Assembly (NCBI GenBank): GCA_964489705.1
Contig: CAZAZQ010000002.1
Coordinates: forward strand, 1-64,000
Length of the DNA: 64,000 nt
Direction: 5' to 3'
Origin: CAZAZQ01 sp964489705
GTDB lineage: Bacteria; Zixibacteria; MSB-5A5; GN15; FEB-12
Shown here in pieces: positions 35,263-44,277 of this stretch (position 1 is its first letter; every line of letters begins with the position of its first letter). Made by a program: the position numbers and the translations under genes. The notes under the pieces were generated by a model. That model was not told the DNA's origin. It did not search any database and worked only from the letters and a program-made list of their open reading frames with translations.

Positions 35263-35655
35263 ATGGAGAAAGAAACCTTCGCTGCGACCGGTCGTCGGAA
35301 AGAAGCGGTGGCGCGTGCCATCATCACTCCCGGAGAAGGGAAATTTGTCGTCAACGGCAAGAACGTGAGCGAATACCTCATGCGGGAGTCGCTCGTGGAG
35401 AACGCTCGTCGTCCTTTGACGGTCACCGAAACCCTCGGCACGCTTGACGTGCGGTGTTCGGTGCGGGGTGGCGGCATCTCCGGACAATCCGGCGCCATCC
35501 GCTTGGCGGTGAGTCGGGCGCTCGTCGAAATGAACCAAGATTTTCGCAAGGTTCTTCGGGAGCACGGCTTGTTGACCCGCGACGCCCGGGAAGTGGAGCG
35601 GAAAAAATACGGTCAACCCAAAGCGCGCAAGCGCTTCCAGTACTCGAAACGGTAA
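35263..35655 (+). CDS. rpsI: Ribosomal protein S9
   Basis: 130 residues, complete. The N-terminus TGRRKEAVARAI and the C-terminal tail ARKRFQYSKR are diagnostic; the basic tail reaches the ribosomal P site. The pairing with rplM is conserved across bacteria. Confidence 0.98.
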   Translation: MEKETFAATGRRKEAVARAIITPGEGKFVVNGKNVSEYLMRESLVENARRPLTVTETLGTLDVRCSVRGGGISGQSGAIRLAVSRALVEMNQDFRKVLREHGLLTRDAREVERKKYGQPKARKRFQYSKR

Positions 35656-35669
35656 GTTCTTGAGTGCCA

Positions 35670-35772
35670 TCCCCGTGATGGGGAAATAGACAGTCCCGAC
35701 GGACATACTCGGCGGTCTCGCCTCCGGCGAGTCCGGGTATGAGTGAAATCGGGGTAAGGTGTAACCTTTTTT
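35670..35772 (+). ncRNA. Candidate structured leader of rpsB
   Basis: The 136 bases between rpsI and rpsB hold nested pairing: TCCCC/GGGGA (35670-35674/35680-35684); an outer stem CATACTCGG (35704-35712) / CCGGGTATG (35733-35741) with one G-T pair; inside it CTCGCC-TCC-GGCGAG (35717-35731); then AAGGT-GTA-ACCTT running into a T-run (35756-35772). Ribosomal protein S2 is known to control its own operon through leader RNAs in several phyla. This may be such a site or a processing and attenuation region. The pairing is seen; the role is inferred. Confidence 0.5.
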
Positions 35773-35791
35773 AGTAAATGTAAGGAGATCT

Positions 35792-36577
35792 ATGGTTTCT
35801 CCCCAAATCAAAGAATTACTGGAGGCGGGTGTCCATTTTGGTCATCAGACCCGTCGCTGGAACCCCAAAATGAAGCCGTTCATCTTTGCCGCTCGGAACG
35901 GCATTTATATTATCGACCTTCAAAAAACTCTCAATTCCCTCGAGCAAGCCAAGAAGAAAGTCCGTGAAGTGGTCAGCCGCGGCAAGTCTATTTTGTTCGT
36001 GGGAACGAAAAAGCAAGCCAAGCAGGTCATTAAGGAAGAAGCCGAACGATGCGGCGGCTTTTATGTGACCGAGCGGTGGCTGGGCGGCATGTTGACCAAC
36101 TTCAACACCATCAAAAATTCGATTAAGAAGCTCAAAGAAATTGAGCAGATGCGGCAGGACGGCACTTTGGAAAAGTTCACCAAGAAGGAGCGTGCCCGCA
36201 TCGAGCACAAAGCCGAGAAGCTTGAGAAGGTGCTGGGCGGCATCAAAGAGATGAACTACCTGCCGGGGTTAGTTATAATTGTGGACGCCAAGAAGGAAAA
36301 AATAGCGGTGGCGGAAGCCTCGAAGCTGGGGATTCCCATTATCGCCATCATCGACACTAACGCCGACCCCGATCCGATTGATTTTCCCATTGCCGGAAAC
36401 GATGATGCCATCAAGTCCATCCGGGTGTTGGTGCACGCGTTGGTCGACGCCGCCGTCGAGGCGAAGTCATCCCTGACGCAGCAGGAGATGGAAGCGGCGA
36501 CGGAAGAAGAAGACAAACGCGAAGCCCTGGCAACCTACACCACCACGACGGAAGAAGACAGCAACGAAAAAAGCTAA
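35792..36577 (+). CDS. rpsB: Ribosomal protein S2
   Basis: 261 residues. Signatures are LLEAGVHFGHQTRRWNPKM near the start, RWLGGMLTNFNTI in the middle and PIIAIIDTNADPDPIDFPI near the end. The last 40 residues are an acidic, Glu/Thr-rich extension. A GGAG site precedes the ATG. It begins the rpsB-tsf-pyrH-frr block after a structured gap. Confidence 0.98.
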   Translation: MVSPQIKELLEAGVHFGHQTRRWNPKMKPFIFAARNGIYIIDLQKTLNSLEQAKKKVREVVSRGKSILFVGTKKQAKQVIKEEAERCGGFYVTERWLGGMLTNFNTIKNSIKKLKEIEQMRQDGTLEKFTKKERARIEHKAEKLEKVLGGIKEMNYLPGLVIIVDAKKEKIAVAEASKLGIPIIAIIDTNADPDPIDFPIAGNDDAIKSIRVLVHALVDAAVEAKSSLTQQEMEAATEEEDKREALATYTTTTEEDSNEKS

Positions 36578-36593
36578 TGAGAAGGTTTATCCG

Positions 36594-37187
36594 ATGGAAA
36601 TAACAGCACAAATGGTCAAAGAGCTCCGGGAAAAAACCGGAGCGGGAATGATGGATTGCAAAAAGGCGCTGGTGGAGGCGGGGGGAGACACCGAGAAAGC
36701 GACCTCGTTGTTGCGGGAGAAAGGTATTGCCAAAGCCGCTTCCAAAGAAGGTCGCACCACCGCCGAAGGCGTTATTGCAACGTATGTTCACACCGGTGAT
36801 AAGCTGGGCGTTATGGTCGAAGTGAAATGTGAGACGGACTTTGTCGCCCGGACCGACAATTTCAAAACCTTCGCTCGCGACATCGCCATGCACATCGCCG
36901 CCAGTGCGCCGTTGTGTGTGAGGCGGGAAGAACTCGATCCCTCGGTGATTGAAAAAGAGCGCGAGATTTACCGTCAGCAGGCGCTAAACGAAGGCAAACC
37001 GGAAAAAATCGTCGATAAAATCGTCGACGGCAAACTGGAAAAATACTACTCCGAGGTCGTCTTGATGGAGCAGCCGTACGTCAAGGACAGCGACCGCACC
37101 GTCGGAGATTTTGTCAAAGATATGATAGCGACGCTGGGAGAGAATATTACCATCAGTCGCTTTGCCCGTTTCCGTTTAGGGGAATAA
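36594..37187 (+). CDS. tsf: Elongation factor Ts (short form)
   Basis: 197 residues; recharges EF-Tu with GTP. The UBA-like N-terminus KELREKTGAGMMDCKKALVEA and the core KCETDFVARTDNF are diagnostic. It is shorter than the roughly 280-residue E. coli protein and lacks the second core subdomain, as in many other phyla. It lies 16 bases after rpsB and one base before pyrH. Confidence 0.97.
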   Translation: MEITAQMVKELREKTGAGMMDCKKALVEAGGDTEKATSLLREKGIAKAASKEGRTTAEGVIATYVHTGDKLGVMVEVKCETDFVARTDNFKTFARDIAMHIAASAPLCVRREELDPSVIEKEREIYRQQALNEGKPEKIVDKIVDGKLEKYYSEVVLMEQPYVKDSDRTVGDFVKDMIATLGENITISRFARFRLGE

Positions 37188-37188
37188 G

Positions 37189-37914
37189 ATGGCGTCCGAC
37201 CGCGAGTCACCGATTTACAAACGTATCCTGATAAAGATATCGGGTGAAGCGTTAATGGGGACTCGTGAGTTCGGCATCGACACGCCGACCGTCGAGTCTG
37301 TCTGTCGGCAGATTCGTGAGATTCGGGAGTTGGGCATCGAGGTCGGCATTGTCGTCGGCGGGGGCAACATCTTCCGTGGGCTGAACGCCGCCGAGCGGGG
37401 CATGGATCGCGTCACGGCGGACAACATGGGAATGCTGGCGACGGTCATCAACTCTCTGGCAATGATGGATACTCTCGAGAAAATGGGTGCCTACACCCGG
37501 GTAATGTCGGCGGTGAAACTGGAAGATTTCGCCGAGCCGTACATCCGTCGGCGGGCGGTGCGTCATATGGAAAAGGGGCGGATTGTTATTTTTGCCGCCG
37601 GTATCGGGAACCCGTATTTCAGTACCGATACGGCGGCGTCGCTGCGCGCTGTGGAGGTCGGAGCGGAGGTGCTTATCAAGGCGACCAACGTCGACGGCGT
37701 CTATTCGGAGGATCCGAAAATCGACAAGAATGCGGTTTTTTACGCCCGCTTGAAATACATGGAGGTGCTGACCCGAGAGCTGAAAGTGATGGATTCGACG
37801 GCGATTTCTCTTTTGAAAGACACCAAGATTCCGGTACGGGTGATTGACCTTAATACCCCGGGAAACTTGAAACGTGTGGTCATGGGGGAAGATGTCGGCA
37901 CCTTGATTTCATAG
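37189..37914 (+). CDS. pyrH: UMP kinase
   Basis: 241 residues; phosphorylates UMP to UDP in pyrimidine synthesis. It belongs to the amino-acid kinase fold: RILIKISGEALMG, GIVVGGGNIFRG, TADNMGMLATVINSLA, GTGNP-like GIGNPYFSTDTAA and IKATNVDGVYSEDPK. The start follows the tsf stop by one base, and its AGGGGA site lies inside tsf. Confidence 0.98.
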   Translation: MASDRESPIYKRILIKISGEALMGTREFGIDTPTVESVCRQIREIRELGIEVGIVVGGGNIFRGLNAAERGMDRVTADNMGMLATVINSLAMMDTLEKMGAYTRVMSAVKLEDFAEPYIRRRAVRHMEKGRIVIFAAGIGNPYFSTDTAASLRAVEVGAEVLIKATNVDGVYSEDPKIDKNAVFYARLKYMEVLTRELKVMDSTAISLLKDTKIPVRVIDLNTPGNLKRVVMGEDVGTLIS

Positions 37915-37955
37915 GAAAGGGAAACGGAAACGGAGAAGTTCTGGAGGAACTGACT

Positions 37956-38513
37956 ATGTTGGACGAGCTGTTCAAAGAGACCAAAGAGCGGATGCATAAA
38001 ACCATCGAGGCGCTGACGCGGGAATTTGCGACTGTGAGGACGGGAAAAGCGTCGGTGCATTTGTTGGATTCGGTGCGGGTGGAAGCGTACGGCACCAAGA
38101 TGCCGTTGAATCAACTGGCGACCGTTTCGGCACCGGAGCCCCGCCTCTTGGTGGTTCAAGCGTTCGACAAGAGCACCGTCGGCGATATTGTGAAAGCCAT
38201 CCAGTTGGCGGATCTCGGCTTGAATCCCCAGGTGGACGGGCAGATTATCCGCCTTCCCATTCCCGCCCTGAATGAAGAGCGCCGCAAGGAATTGGCGCGG
38301 CATTGCAAAAATATCGCTGAGGAGAGCCGGGTGGCAATTCGGAATATCCGTCGAGATGCCAACGACCGAATTAAGAAGGCTCAAAAAGAGAAGGTCATTT
38401 CCGAAGACGAGCAGAGCGACGCCTTGGAGCGGGTACAGGAGCTGACTGACGAGCATATCAAACAGATTGACGAGATGCTTGCCAAAAAAGAGAAGGAAGT
38501 GATGGAAGTGTAA
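37956..38513 (+). CDS. frr: Ribosome recycling factor
   Basis: 185 residues; splits post-termination ribosomes together with EF-G. Signatures are TVRTGKASVHLLDSVRVEAYG, PLNQLATVSAPEPRLL and VAIRNIRRDANDRIKKAQK. GGAGG precedes the ATG at normal spacing. In many genomes uppS and cdsA follow; here the cluster ends with a terminator. Confidence 0.98.
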   Translation: MLDELFKETKERMHKTIEALTREFATVRTGKASVHLLDSVRVEAYGTKMPLNQLATVSAPEPRLLVVQAFDKSTVGDIVKAIQLADLGLNPQVDGQIIRLPIPALNEERRKELARHCKNIAEESRVAIRNIRRDANDRIKKAQKEKVISEDEQSDALERVQELTDEHIKQIDEMLAKKEKEVMEV

Positions 38514-38544
38514 CGGCTTTCCCCTGACTTTCCGTAAATACTCT

Positions 38545-38576
38545 AAAAGCAGAAGCCTTATCGCTTCTGCTTTTTT
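38545..38576 (+). terminator. Terminator of the translation cluster
   Basis: Stem GCAGAAGC (38549-38556) / GCTTCTGC (38563-38570), six-base loop, then TTTTTT, with AAAA on the 5' side extending the stem. Confidence 0.93.
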
Positions 38577-38692
38577 GTGAAGACGACGTCGGAGGGTAAC
38601 ACGCTGTCACTGCGGTTTTTTGCGGTTGTTTTTGTTCCCCTGTCGTTGCCTTTGCAAAAAGATTGCGTACTTTACCGGTTTTGGAGAAAAGA

Positions 38693-40066
38693 ATGACCGA
38701 GCCGACAGCAAAGACACCCGCGGATTATACGGAAGGTTCCATCTTCGCCTCGATTGTCAAGATGGGGTTGCCTTCCATGTTCGGTTTTCTGGTGAGCCAT
38801 GTCTATTCGATGGTGGATATGTATTGGGTGTCGCGCCTGCCGGAACAGGAATCGGGCGTGGCGGCGATTACGTTTTTCGCAAATATTTTATGGTTTTTCT
38901 TTTCCTTCAACCAACTGGTCGGACCCGGCTCGGTGGCGATAATTTCCCGCCGCTATGGCGAGAAAGAGTACGACCGGGCGGAAAAAGCGATAAAAGAAAC
39001 CATCATCCTGAAGCTGTTTTTCGGCGTCATCTTCGGGGTGGCGGGCTATTTCTTCAGCGCTCAGATGCTTCATGCCATCGGCGCTAGGGGAGAAGCGTTG
39101 GCGCTGGGGGTTGAATATGGGCGGGTGATGTTTCTCGGGATGCCGATAATGTACGCCACTTACTCGATTTTCACCGGCATGCGCGGAGTGGCGAATCCGA
39201 ATCTGGCGATGGTGCTGATGCTGGGCTCGAATCTGCTCAATATCGTTTTGGATCCTATTTTTATCTTCGGCTATTTCGGTCTGCCGGGGTGGGGAATTTT
39301 AGGGGCGGCGTATGCTTCGGTATTTGCCTACTGTCTCACTTTTGCCATCGGTTTGTATTTGTTCTATAGTAATCGTACCAACATTCCTTTTCATTTTCGC
39401 GGCAAAGAACCGTTATCGATAGCATCAATGGTTCAAATCGTCAAAATCGGTGTTCCGGCTTGGTTGGGAAGCATCTCTTATTCCGGCGCCCGTTTGTTCA
39501 TTACCCGGCTGGTGGCGCCTTTCGGTACGGCGGTAGTGGCGGCGTACGGGATAGGGAACCAAATTACAGCATTCGGTGTGATGATACTGGTCGGCATCGG
39601 CTTGGGACTTTCTTCGCTGATTGGCCATAACCTGGGGGCAAACAAAACGCAGCGGGCTCGCCAGACAGCCGACCAAGCCGTCCTTTTAGGGGTGGGGGTG
39701 ATGCTTTTCATGGGTATTGTTGCTTACTTCTTTGCCCGCCAGATAATGGGCATCTTCTTTGATGCCGAGGAAACCGTTCGAATAGGGGCGGTCATGCTGC
39801 GCATTTTTGCCGTCGGTTTTCCCTTCATCGGCGCTTTTATTATGCTGGAAGAAATTCACCTTGGGGTGGGGCTCAATACTCCTACGATGGTTCTTAACAT
39901 CATCAATTCGTGGATTTTGGAAGTCATTCCGATTTATCTCCTGACGGTGGTGCTTACGTACAATCAGCTTGCTATATGGTGGACCATTACGCTGGCAAGC
40001 ATGGTTTCGGCGCTGATGTTCTACTTTTACTACCGCCGGGGGCGATGGCTTACCGTTCGAGTGTAG
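38693..40066 (+). CDS. MATE-family multidrug/cation efflux protein
   Basis: A 457-residue inner-membrane antiporter with 12 hydrophobic segments in two homologous halves. NorM/DinF-type signatures include SIVKMGLPSMFGFLVSHVYS, MVDMYWVSRL, GPGSVAIISRRYGE and IGHNLGANKTQRARQTADQA. It should exchange Na+ or H+ for organic cations. ATG 38693 has GGAG at 38683-38686; an upstream in-frame start at 38663 lacks one. The gene stands alone after the terminator. Confidence 0.93.
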   Translation: MTEPTAKTPADYTEGSIFASIVKMGLPSMFGFLVSHVYSMVDMYWVSRLPEQESGVAAITFFANILWFFFSFNQLVGPGSVAIISRRYGEKEYDRAEKAIKETIILKLFFGVIFGVAGYFFSAQMLHAIGARGEALALGVEYGRVMFLGMPIMYATYSIFTGMRGVANPNLAMVLMLGSNLLNIVLDPIFIFGYFGLPGWGILGAAYASVFAYCLTFAIGLYLFYSNRTNIPFHFRGKEPLSIASMVQIVKIGVPAWLGSISYSGARLFITRLVAPFGTAVVAAYGIGNQITAFGVMILVGIGLGLSSLIGHNLGANKTQRARQTADQAVLLGVGVMLFMGIVAYFFARQIMGIFFDAEETVRIGAVMLRIFAVGFPFIGAFIMLEEIHLGVGLNTPTMVLNIINSWILEVIPIYLLTVVLTYNQLAIWWTITLASMVSALMFYFYYRRGRWLTVRV

Positions 40067-40305
40067 GCGCCCTAACCTGTTGGTGTTCCGCGAGATAGCT
40101 AATAATATCGATATTGTTCCTTCTCGAGTTGAAATTAAAAATGTAATTGTAGCCATCGGGCTTTTCGATTTTCTCTCGCTATTGGGGGAGGTCAACTAAT
40201 CCCGGATTCGGTCGATATATGAAATGAATAAAAAAGGGCATGGAAATCTCGTGTACATAGAGAATAAATACCTTTAATGACGTAATTAATAATTGGAGGG
40301 GCAAA
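40067..40305. other. Intergenic region upstream of the cytochrome locus
   Basis: AT-rich, no gene seen. It contains a 12-bp palindrome AATATC/GATATT at 40104-40115 and ends with a GGAGGGG ribosome binding site. No clear -35/-10 pair or terminator was found. Confidence 0.4.
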
Positions 40306-41388
40306 ATGGATTGGTTAGGTCTCATTCCGACACCGGATCCGATTCCGGCGCCTTGGGGAGTGTTCGAGACGCTGGATGTGGTGACGTTTATTATCCACAT
40401 CCTGATAGTAAATGTCGTCATCGGCGGATCGATAATGGCGTTGTACCTGAAATTTTTCCGCAAGGCACCGGAGGTGGAAAGTTCCATCCACGGAAGTCTG
40501 AATGCGAAAATCCCGTCACTCTTCGCCTTGGGAGTAACTTTCGGAGTGGCGCCGTTGTTGTTTCTGCAGGTGCTGTATGGTCACCTCTTTTACTCCAGCT
40601 CGGTGATTATGGCAACCTATTGGATTCTGATAGTTCCGGCGCTTATCTTTGCGTATTACGGGGTTTACCTTTACAAGTTGAAGAACAAGGAGAAACCCGG
40701 TTTGGCAAAAATGGCGTTGGCGGTTTCGACGGGATTGATTCTCTACATCGCTTTTATCGCCACGAACAACAATACCCTCATGCTTCAACCTCAGAAATGG
40801 GGAATGTATTTCAGTAACCGAGGAGGAACGAACTTGAACTGGGGAGAAGTTACCCTCATCCCGCGCTACCTTCACTTTCTGACGGCATCGATTGCGGTGG
40901 CGGGGCTTTTCTCCTCGTTAGTATGGCACTTCCGAAAGAAAAAAGACCCGCAGGAGGCAAAGAAATGGATCCGTTTCGGGTTGAGAGTCTTTGCCTGGGC
41001 GACGGTGGTGCAACTGGCAATCGGGCTGTGGTGGTTGCTTTCCCTTCCCGGAGAGCTCATGAGCATCTTTCTGGGCGGGAATATGCTTTACACGGTTGTC
41101 TTCTTCCTTGCCGTTCTTTGCGGCATCGGCGCTTTGGTCTCGGCTTTCCAGAGCAAGTTGATGCCGACCACCGGCTTTTTGCTTGGGACGGTAGTGTTGA
41201 TGGTGCTCTCACGGGCGTTTTTGCGTGCCGCCTACTTAGGGAAATTTTTCACCGTGAGCAGCTTGCCGGTCAACCCGCAGTATGGGGTGATGTTCTTGTT
41301 CTTCGGAGTGTTTGCCGTCGGCTTAATGCTGGTTTGGTACATGCTTAAACTTGCCTGGGCGGCGGAGGAAAGGAGGGTAGCACAGTGA
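40306..41388 (+). CDS. CydA-like (CydA'-type) membrane subunit paired with the octahaem cytochrome
   Basis: A 360-residue protein with eight or nine membrane helices and no CXXCH. Its first helices (TFIIHILIVNVVIGGSIMAL, LGVTFGVAPLLFLQVLYGH) follow the same pattern as the first helices of the next protein (VPHVYISHLAVGGGLFLWL, MVFGGMSGVGIWYIIAL), so the two appear to be diverged paralogs. The acidic residues in the equivalent helix of the partner (two Glu in WAIEWVFFLGEI) are absent here. Its stop overlaps the partner's GTG start by four bases. I infer an integral partner subunit like CydA' in CydAA' complexes; a CydB-like role is the alternative. Confidence 0.65.
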   Translation: MDWLGLIPTPDPIPAPWGVFETLDVVTFIIHILIVNVVIGGSIMALYLKFFRKAPEVESSIHGSLNAKIPSLFALGVTFGVAPLLFLQVLYGHLFYSSSVIMATYWILIVPALIFAYYGVYLYKLKNKEKPGLAKMALAVSTGLILYIAFIATNNNTLMLQPQKWGMYFSNRGGTNLNWGEVTLIPRYLHFLTASIAVAGLFSSLVWHFRKKKDPQEAKKWIRFGLRVFAWATVVQLAIGLWWLLSLPGELMSIFLGGNMLYTVVFFLAVLCGIGALVSAFQSKLMPTTGFLLGTVVLMVLSRAFLRAAYLGKFFTVSSLPVNPQYGVMFLFFGVFAVGLMLVWYMLKLAWAAEERRVAQ

Positions 41389-44108
41389 ATTTTCCCGTTT
41401 GGATTTTGGACTGGATCGGCGGCGGAACGCTGATAGCCTTGATTTCCGTGCCGCACGTGTATATTTCTCACCTGGCGGTGGGCGGAGGGTTGTTCCTCTG
41501 GTTGACCGACTGGAAAGGGTTCAGAGAAAACAACAGCAAAATTCACGACTACGTCCGCAAACACACCTGGTTCTTCCTCTTGTTGACTATGGTGTTTGGC
41601 GGTATGTCGGGCGTCGGAATTTGGTATATTATCGCCTTGGTGCAACCGGCGGCGACCTCGAAGCTCATCCATTCATTTGTCTTCGGATGGGCGATTGAGT
41701 GGGTTTTCTTCCTCGGCGAGATTGTCTCGTTGCTGATTTACCATTACTACTTCCCGTACCTGGAGCGCAAGGCGCGTCTGCGCATTGCGTTCTTGTACTT
41801 TGCCTTTGCCTGGCTCAGCATGGTGATTATCAACGGTATCGTCAGCTTCATGTTGACGCCCGGGGCGTGGCTCCAAACCGGCTACTTCTGGGACGGCTTT
41901 TTCAACCCGACCTACTTCTCTTCGCTGGCGTTCCGAACCTTTGCCGCTATCATGTTTGCCGGTTTGTTCGGTTTCGTTACCGCATCGTATCTGAAGGATG
42001 CCGAATTCCGCACCAGGATGATGCGGTACTGCAGCAAGTGGCTACTGTATCCTATCGTCGGGTTGGTTCTTTCCGGGATATGGTATTATGCTTCCATCCC
42101 CGGCAATATCCAGCAAGTCAACTTTGTCAATAACGCCGACATGGCGCCGTTTGTGAATTTGCTCCTTGTCTCTACGGGCATCATTTTTGTGTTGGGTGTG
42201 TTATTGGCGCTGCGCGCCAAGCCGTCGTTCCAGCGCGGCGTGACGTTTGTGCTTGTCGGGGTCGGTTTGGCGTGGATGGGCGGCTTTGAATACACACGGG
42301 AAATCGCCCGCAAGCCGTACGTTATCACCGATTACATGTACACCACGTCGTATATGAAAGAGGATGCCGCCCGCTTGAACGCTACCGGCAGCCTTCCCGA
42401 TGCGAAGTGGGTACAGGTTCACAAAGTGACTGAGACCAACCGCCTCCAAGCCGGGAAAGAAATTTACCAACTGCAATGCCTGAGCTGTCATACGACCGGC
42501 GGTGTCCGCCGGGATATTCTGCCGCCGACAGAGGATTATCCCTACTTGGGAATGCTTTCCAAAATCGAAGGGGTAGGAAAGATAAACGGTTATATGCCGC
42601 CGTTTGTCGGTTCCCTCGAAGAGAAGGAAGCGTTGGCGGCGTACATAGCCGGTGACCTTCACGATTGGCAGCATTTGGATTTGCCCAAGCCGGTGGAAGT
42701 TACCAAGGTCGATGTCAGCGTGCCGAAGTTCGATAAGAAAAAAGATGAGTATGTTCTGCTGGCATGGAATGACTTGGGGATGCACTGCGTTTCCGATTGC
42801 GATAAGTGGTTCTCGATTCTTCCTCCGGCAAATACGCTGGAGGCGGTGCTGATTAAACGGGGTGAGACTCCGGAAATCGTCACCGAAGGAGTGGAGCTTG
42901 TTTATCAGGTTCAAGATGGTTTTGAAAATCCTTCTCGTCACGTCACGTTCTGGGATTACGTGGATAAAAACTACGGCGTAACGTTGGAGCCCAATGTCGG
43001 TTTGAGCGGAAACGGCTTGTCCGGGAATATGGAATACAACGAGGAGACGAAGAGCTTTGTCGCCGAGATGATTCCGGTGGTGCCGTATAACGATAACGGA
43101 ACCTACTATCCTTTCCCGTCGTTTACCATTACCGCTTATGACACCAAGACAAAGAAAATGTTCGCCAGCATTGAGGTTGACCCGAACGCGGCTATGAAAG
43201 AGTTCAAGTCACCGAAGGGAGAGTTGATTGCCCGCACGAACGTCGTCGCTCCGACGGCGGCAATGGGGTGTGCCAATTGTCATGCCGGGGAATGGCGCTT
43301 TGACGGTAAGGTGGGGATTTCCGACAAGGCGGCAATGCATATCCTCAAGACTCATGACCGCCTAAGCGGGACCAACCTTTACGAAGAAGCGGTGCAAGGG
43401 AACCCGCGTCTGTGCCAGAGCTGTCACCCTGACCCGGTACTTAAGGCGAAAGGCGATTCCAAACTCCTTTCTCTTTCCACCGCCATTCACGGTTGGCACG
43501 CCAACTATATGCCGTACCAAGACGAGCGGGCGTGCGGCTTCTGCCATCCGTCCAGTCCTTCCAGCGCTACCGTCTGTTCCCGCGGCATTCATAGCCAGGT
43601 CGGGTTGACGTGTGTCAATTGTCACGGCACGATGGCTGACCATACCTTGTCTTTGTTGAAGAAAGAGAAAGACAAAAAAGGAGCCGAACGGTTAATGAAA
43701 CATCTGAAGCCGGTCATGGTGGCTCAAGTTGACGATATCAAACCGCGCACCTCTTGGATGAATGAGCCGGAATGTCTCACCTGCCACGTTGATTTCCAAC
43801 AACCTGCAGCAGGTGCAACGGCGTTCAACGTGTGGACGGAGGGTTCCCCCGAGGAGCTCTACCGTTTGCGGACGGACGAAGCCGGGCTTCGGTGTGAGGC
43901 GTGCCACAATTCACCTCATGCCGTCTATCCGACCAAGAACATTTATGGCGACAACGTTGACAATGTTCAACCTTTGCAGTACGGCGGGATGCCGTATCCG
44001 ATCGGCTCGAATTTGAGTTGCGAGGTTTGCCATACCGTCGAAATGGAAGACGATTTCCATCACGAAAATACGGTTCGGATGTTCAGGAGTTTGGCACAAC
44101 GAAATTAG
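41385..44108 (+). CDS. Cytochrome bd (CydA)-like membrane domain fused to an octahaem c-type cytochrome
   Basis: A 907-residue respiratory protein. Residues 1-300 hold about eight membrane helices related to CydA of cytochrome bd: His24 and His29 in the first helix, His96, and Glu105 and Glu112 in WAIEWVFFLGEI, where CydA has its proton-channel glutamates. A monohaem domain follows (CLSCH at 365-369), then a region of about 250 residues opening WNDLGMHC, a motif I associate with other multihaem cytochromes. Seven more CXXCH sites follow: CANCH, CQSCH, CGFCH, CVNCH, CLTCH, CEACH, CEVCH. There is no CydA Q-loop, so electrons may come from c-type carriers rather than quinol. The GTG start has GGAGG upstream and overlaps the previous gene by four bases. 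Whether it reduces oxygen is unproven. Confidence 0.8.
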   Translation: MNFPVWILDWIGGGTLIALISVPHVYISHLAVGGGLFLWLTDWKGFRENNSKIHDYVRKHTWFFLLLTMVFGGMSGVGIWYIIALVQPAATSKLIHSFVFGWAIEWVFFLGEIVSLLIYHYYFPYLERKARLRIAFLYFAFAWLSMVIINGIVSFMLTPGAWLQTGYFWDGFFNPTYFSSLAFRTFAAIMFAGLFGFVTASYLKDAEFRTRMMRYCSKWLLYPIVGLVLSGIWYYASIPGNIQQVNFVNNADMAPFVNLLLVSTGIIFVLGVLLALRAKPSFQRGVTFVLVGVGLAWMGGFEYTREIARKPYVITDYMYTTSYMKEDAARLNATGSLPDAKWVQVHKVTETNRLQAGKEIYQLQCLSCHTTGGVRRDILPPTEDYPYLGMLSKIEGVGKINGYMPPFVGSLEEKEALAAYIAGDLHDWQHLDLPKPVEVTKVDVSVPKFDKKKDEYVLLAWNDLGMHCVSDCDKWFSILPPANTLEAVLIKRGETPEIVTEGVELVYQVQDGFENPSRHVTFWDYVDKNYGVTLEPNVGLSGNGLSGNMEYNEETKSFVAEMIPVVPYNDNGTYYPFPSFTITAYDTKTKKMFASIEVDPNAAMKEFKSPKGELIARTNVVAPTAAMGCANCHAGEWRFDGKVGISDKAAMHILKTHDRLSGTNLYEEAVQGNPRLCQSCHPDPVLKAKGDSKLLSLSTAIHGWHANYMPYQDERACGFCHPSSPSSATVCSRGIHSQVGLTCVNCHGTMADHTLSLLKKEKDKKGAERLMKHLKPVMVAQVDDIKPRTSWMNEPECLTCHVDFQQPAAGATAFNVWTEGSPEELYRLRTDEAGLRCEACHNSPHAVYPTKNIYGDNVDNVQPLQYGGMPYPIGSNLSCEVCHTVEMEDDFHHENTVRMFRSLAQRN

Positions 44109-44132
44109 CGTGGTTCGCTATAATGTTCGAAG

Positions 44133-44164
44133 CAGGGCAGGCTGATTGCTTGCCCTGTTTTTTT
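44133..44164 (+). terminator. Terminator of the cytochrome operon
   Basis: Stem CAGGGCAGGC (44133-44142) / GCTTGCCCTG (44148-44157) with one G-T pair, five-base loop, then seven T. Confidence 0.92.
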
Positions 44165-44277
44165 GTCGAAGTGAAATTCCCTTTTGTTCTTCCATGATAT
44201 GACAAGACCAAGAGCCGTTTGGAGGAATCTCATGGAGAAAATTTTAATTCCGGTGACCGCGTGCCGATAATTATAAG

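Noticed and set aside
40104..40115. 12-bp palindrome AATATCGATATT as an operator for the cytochrome genes
   Set aside because: Short, AT-rich and single; no second copy or promoter alignment supports it.
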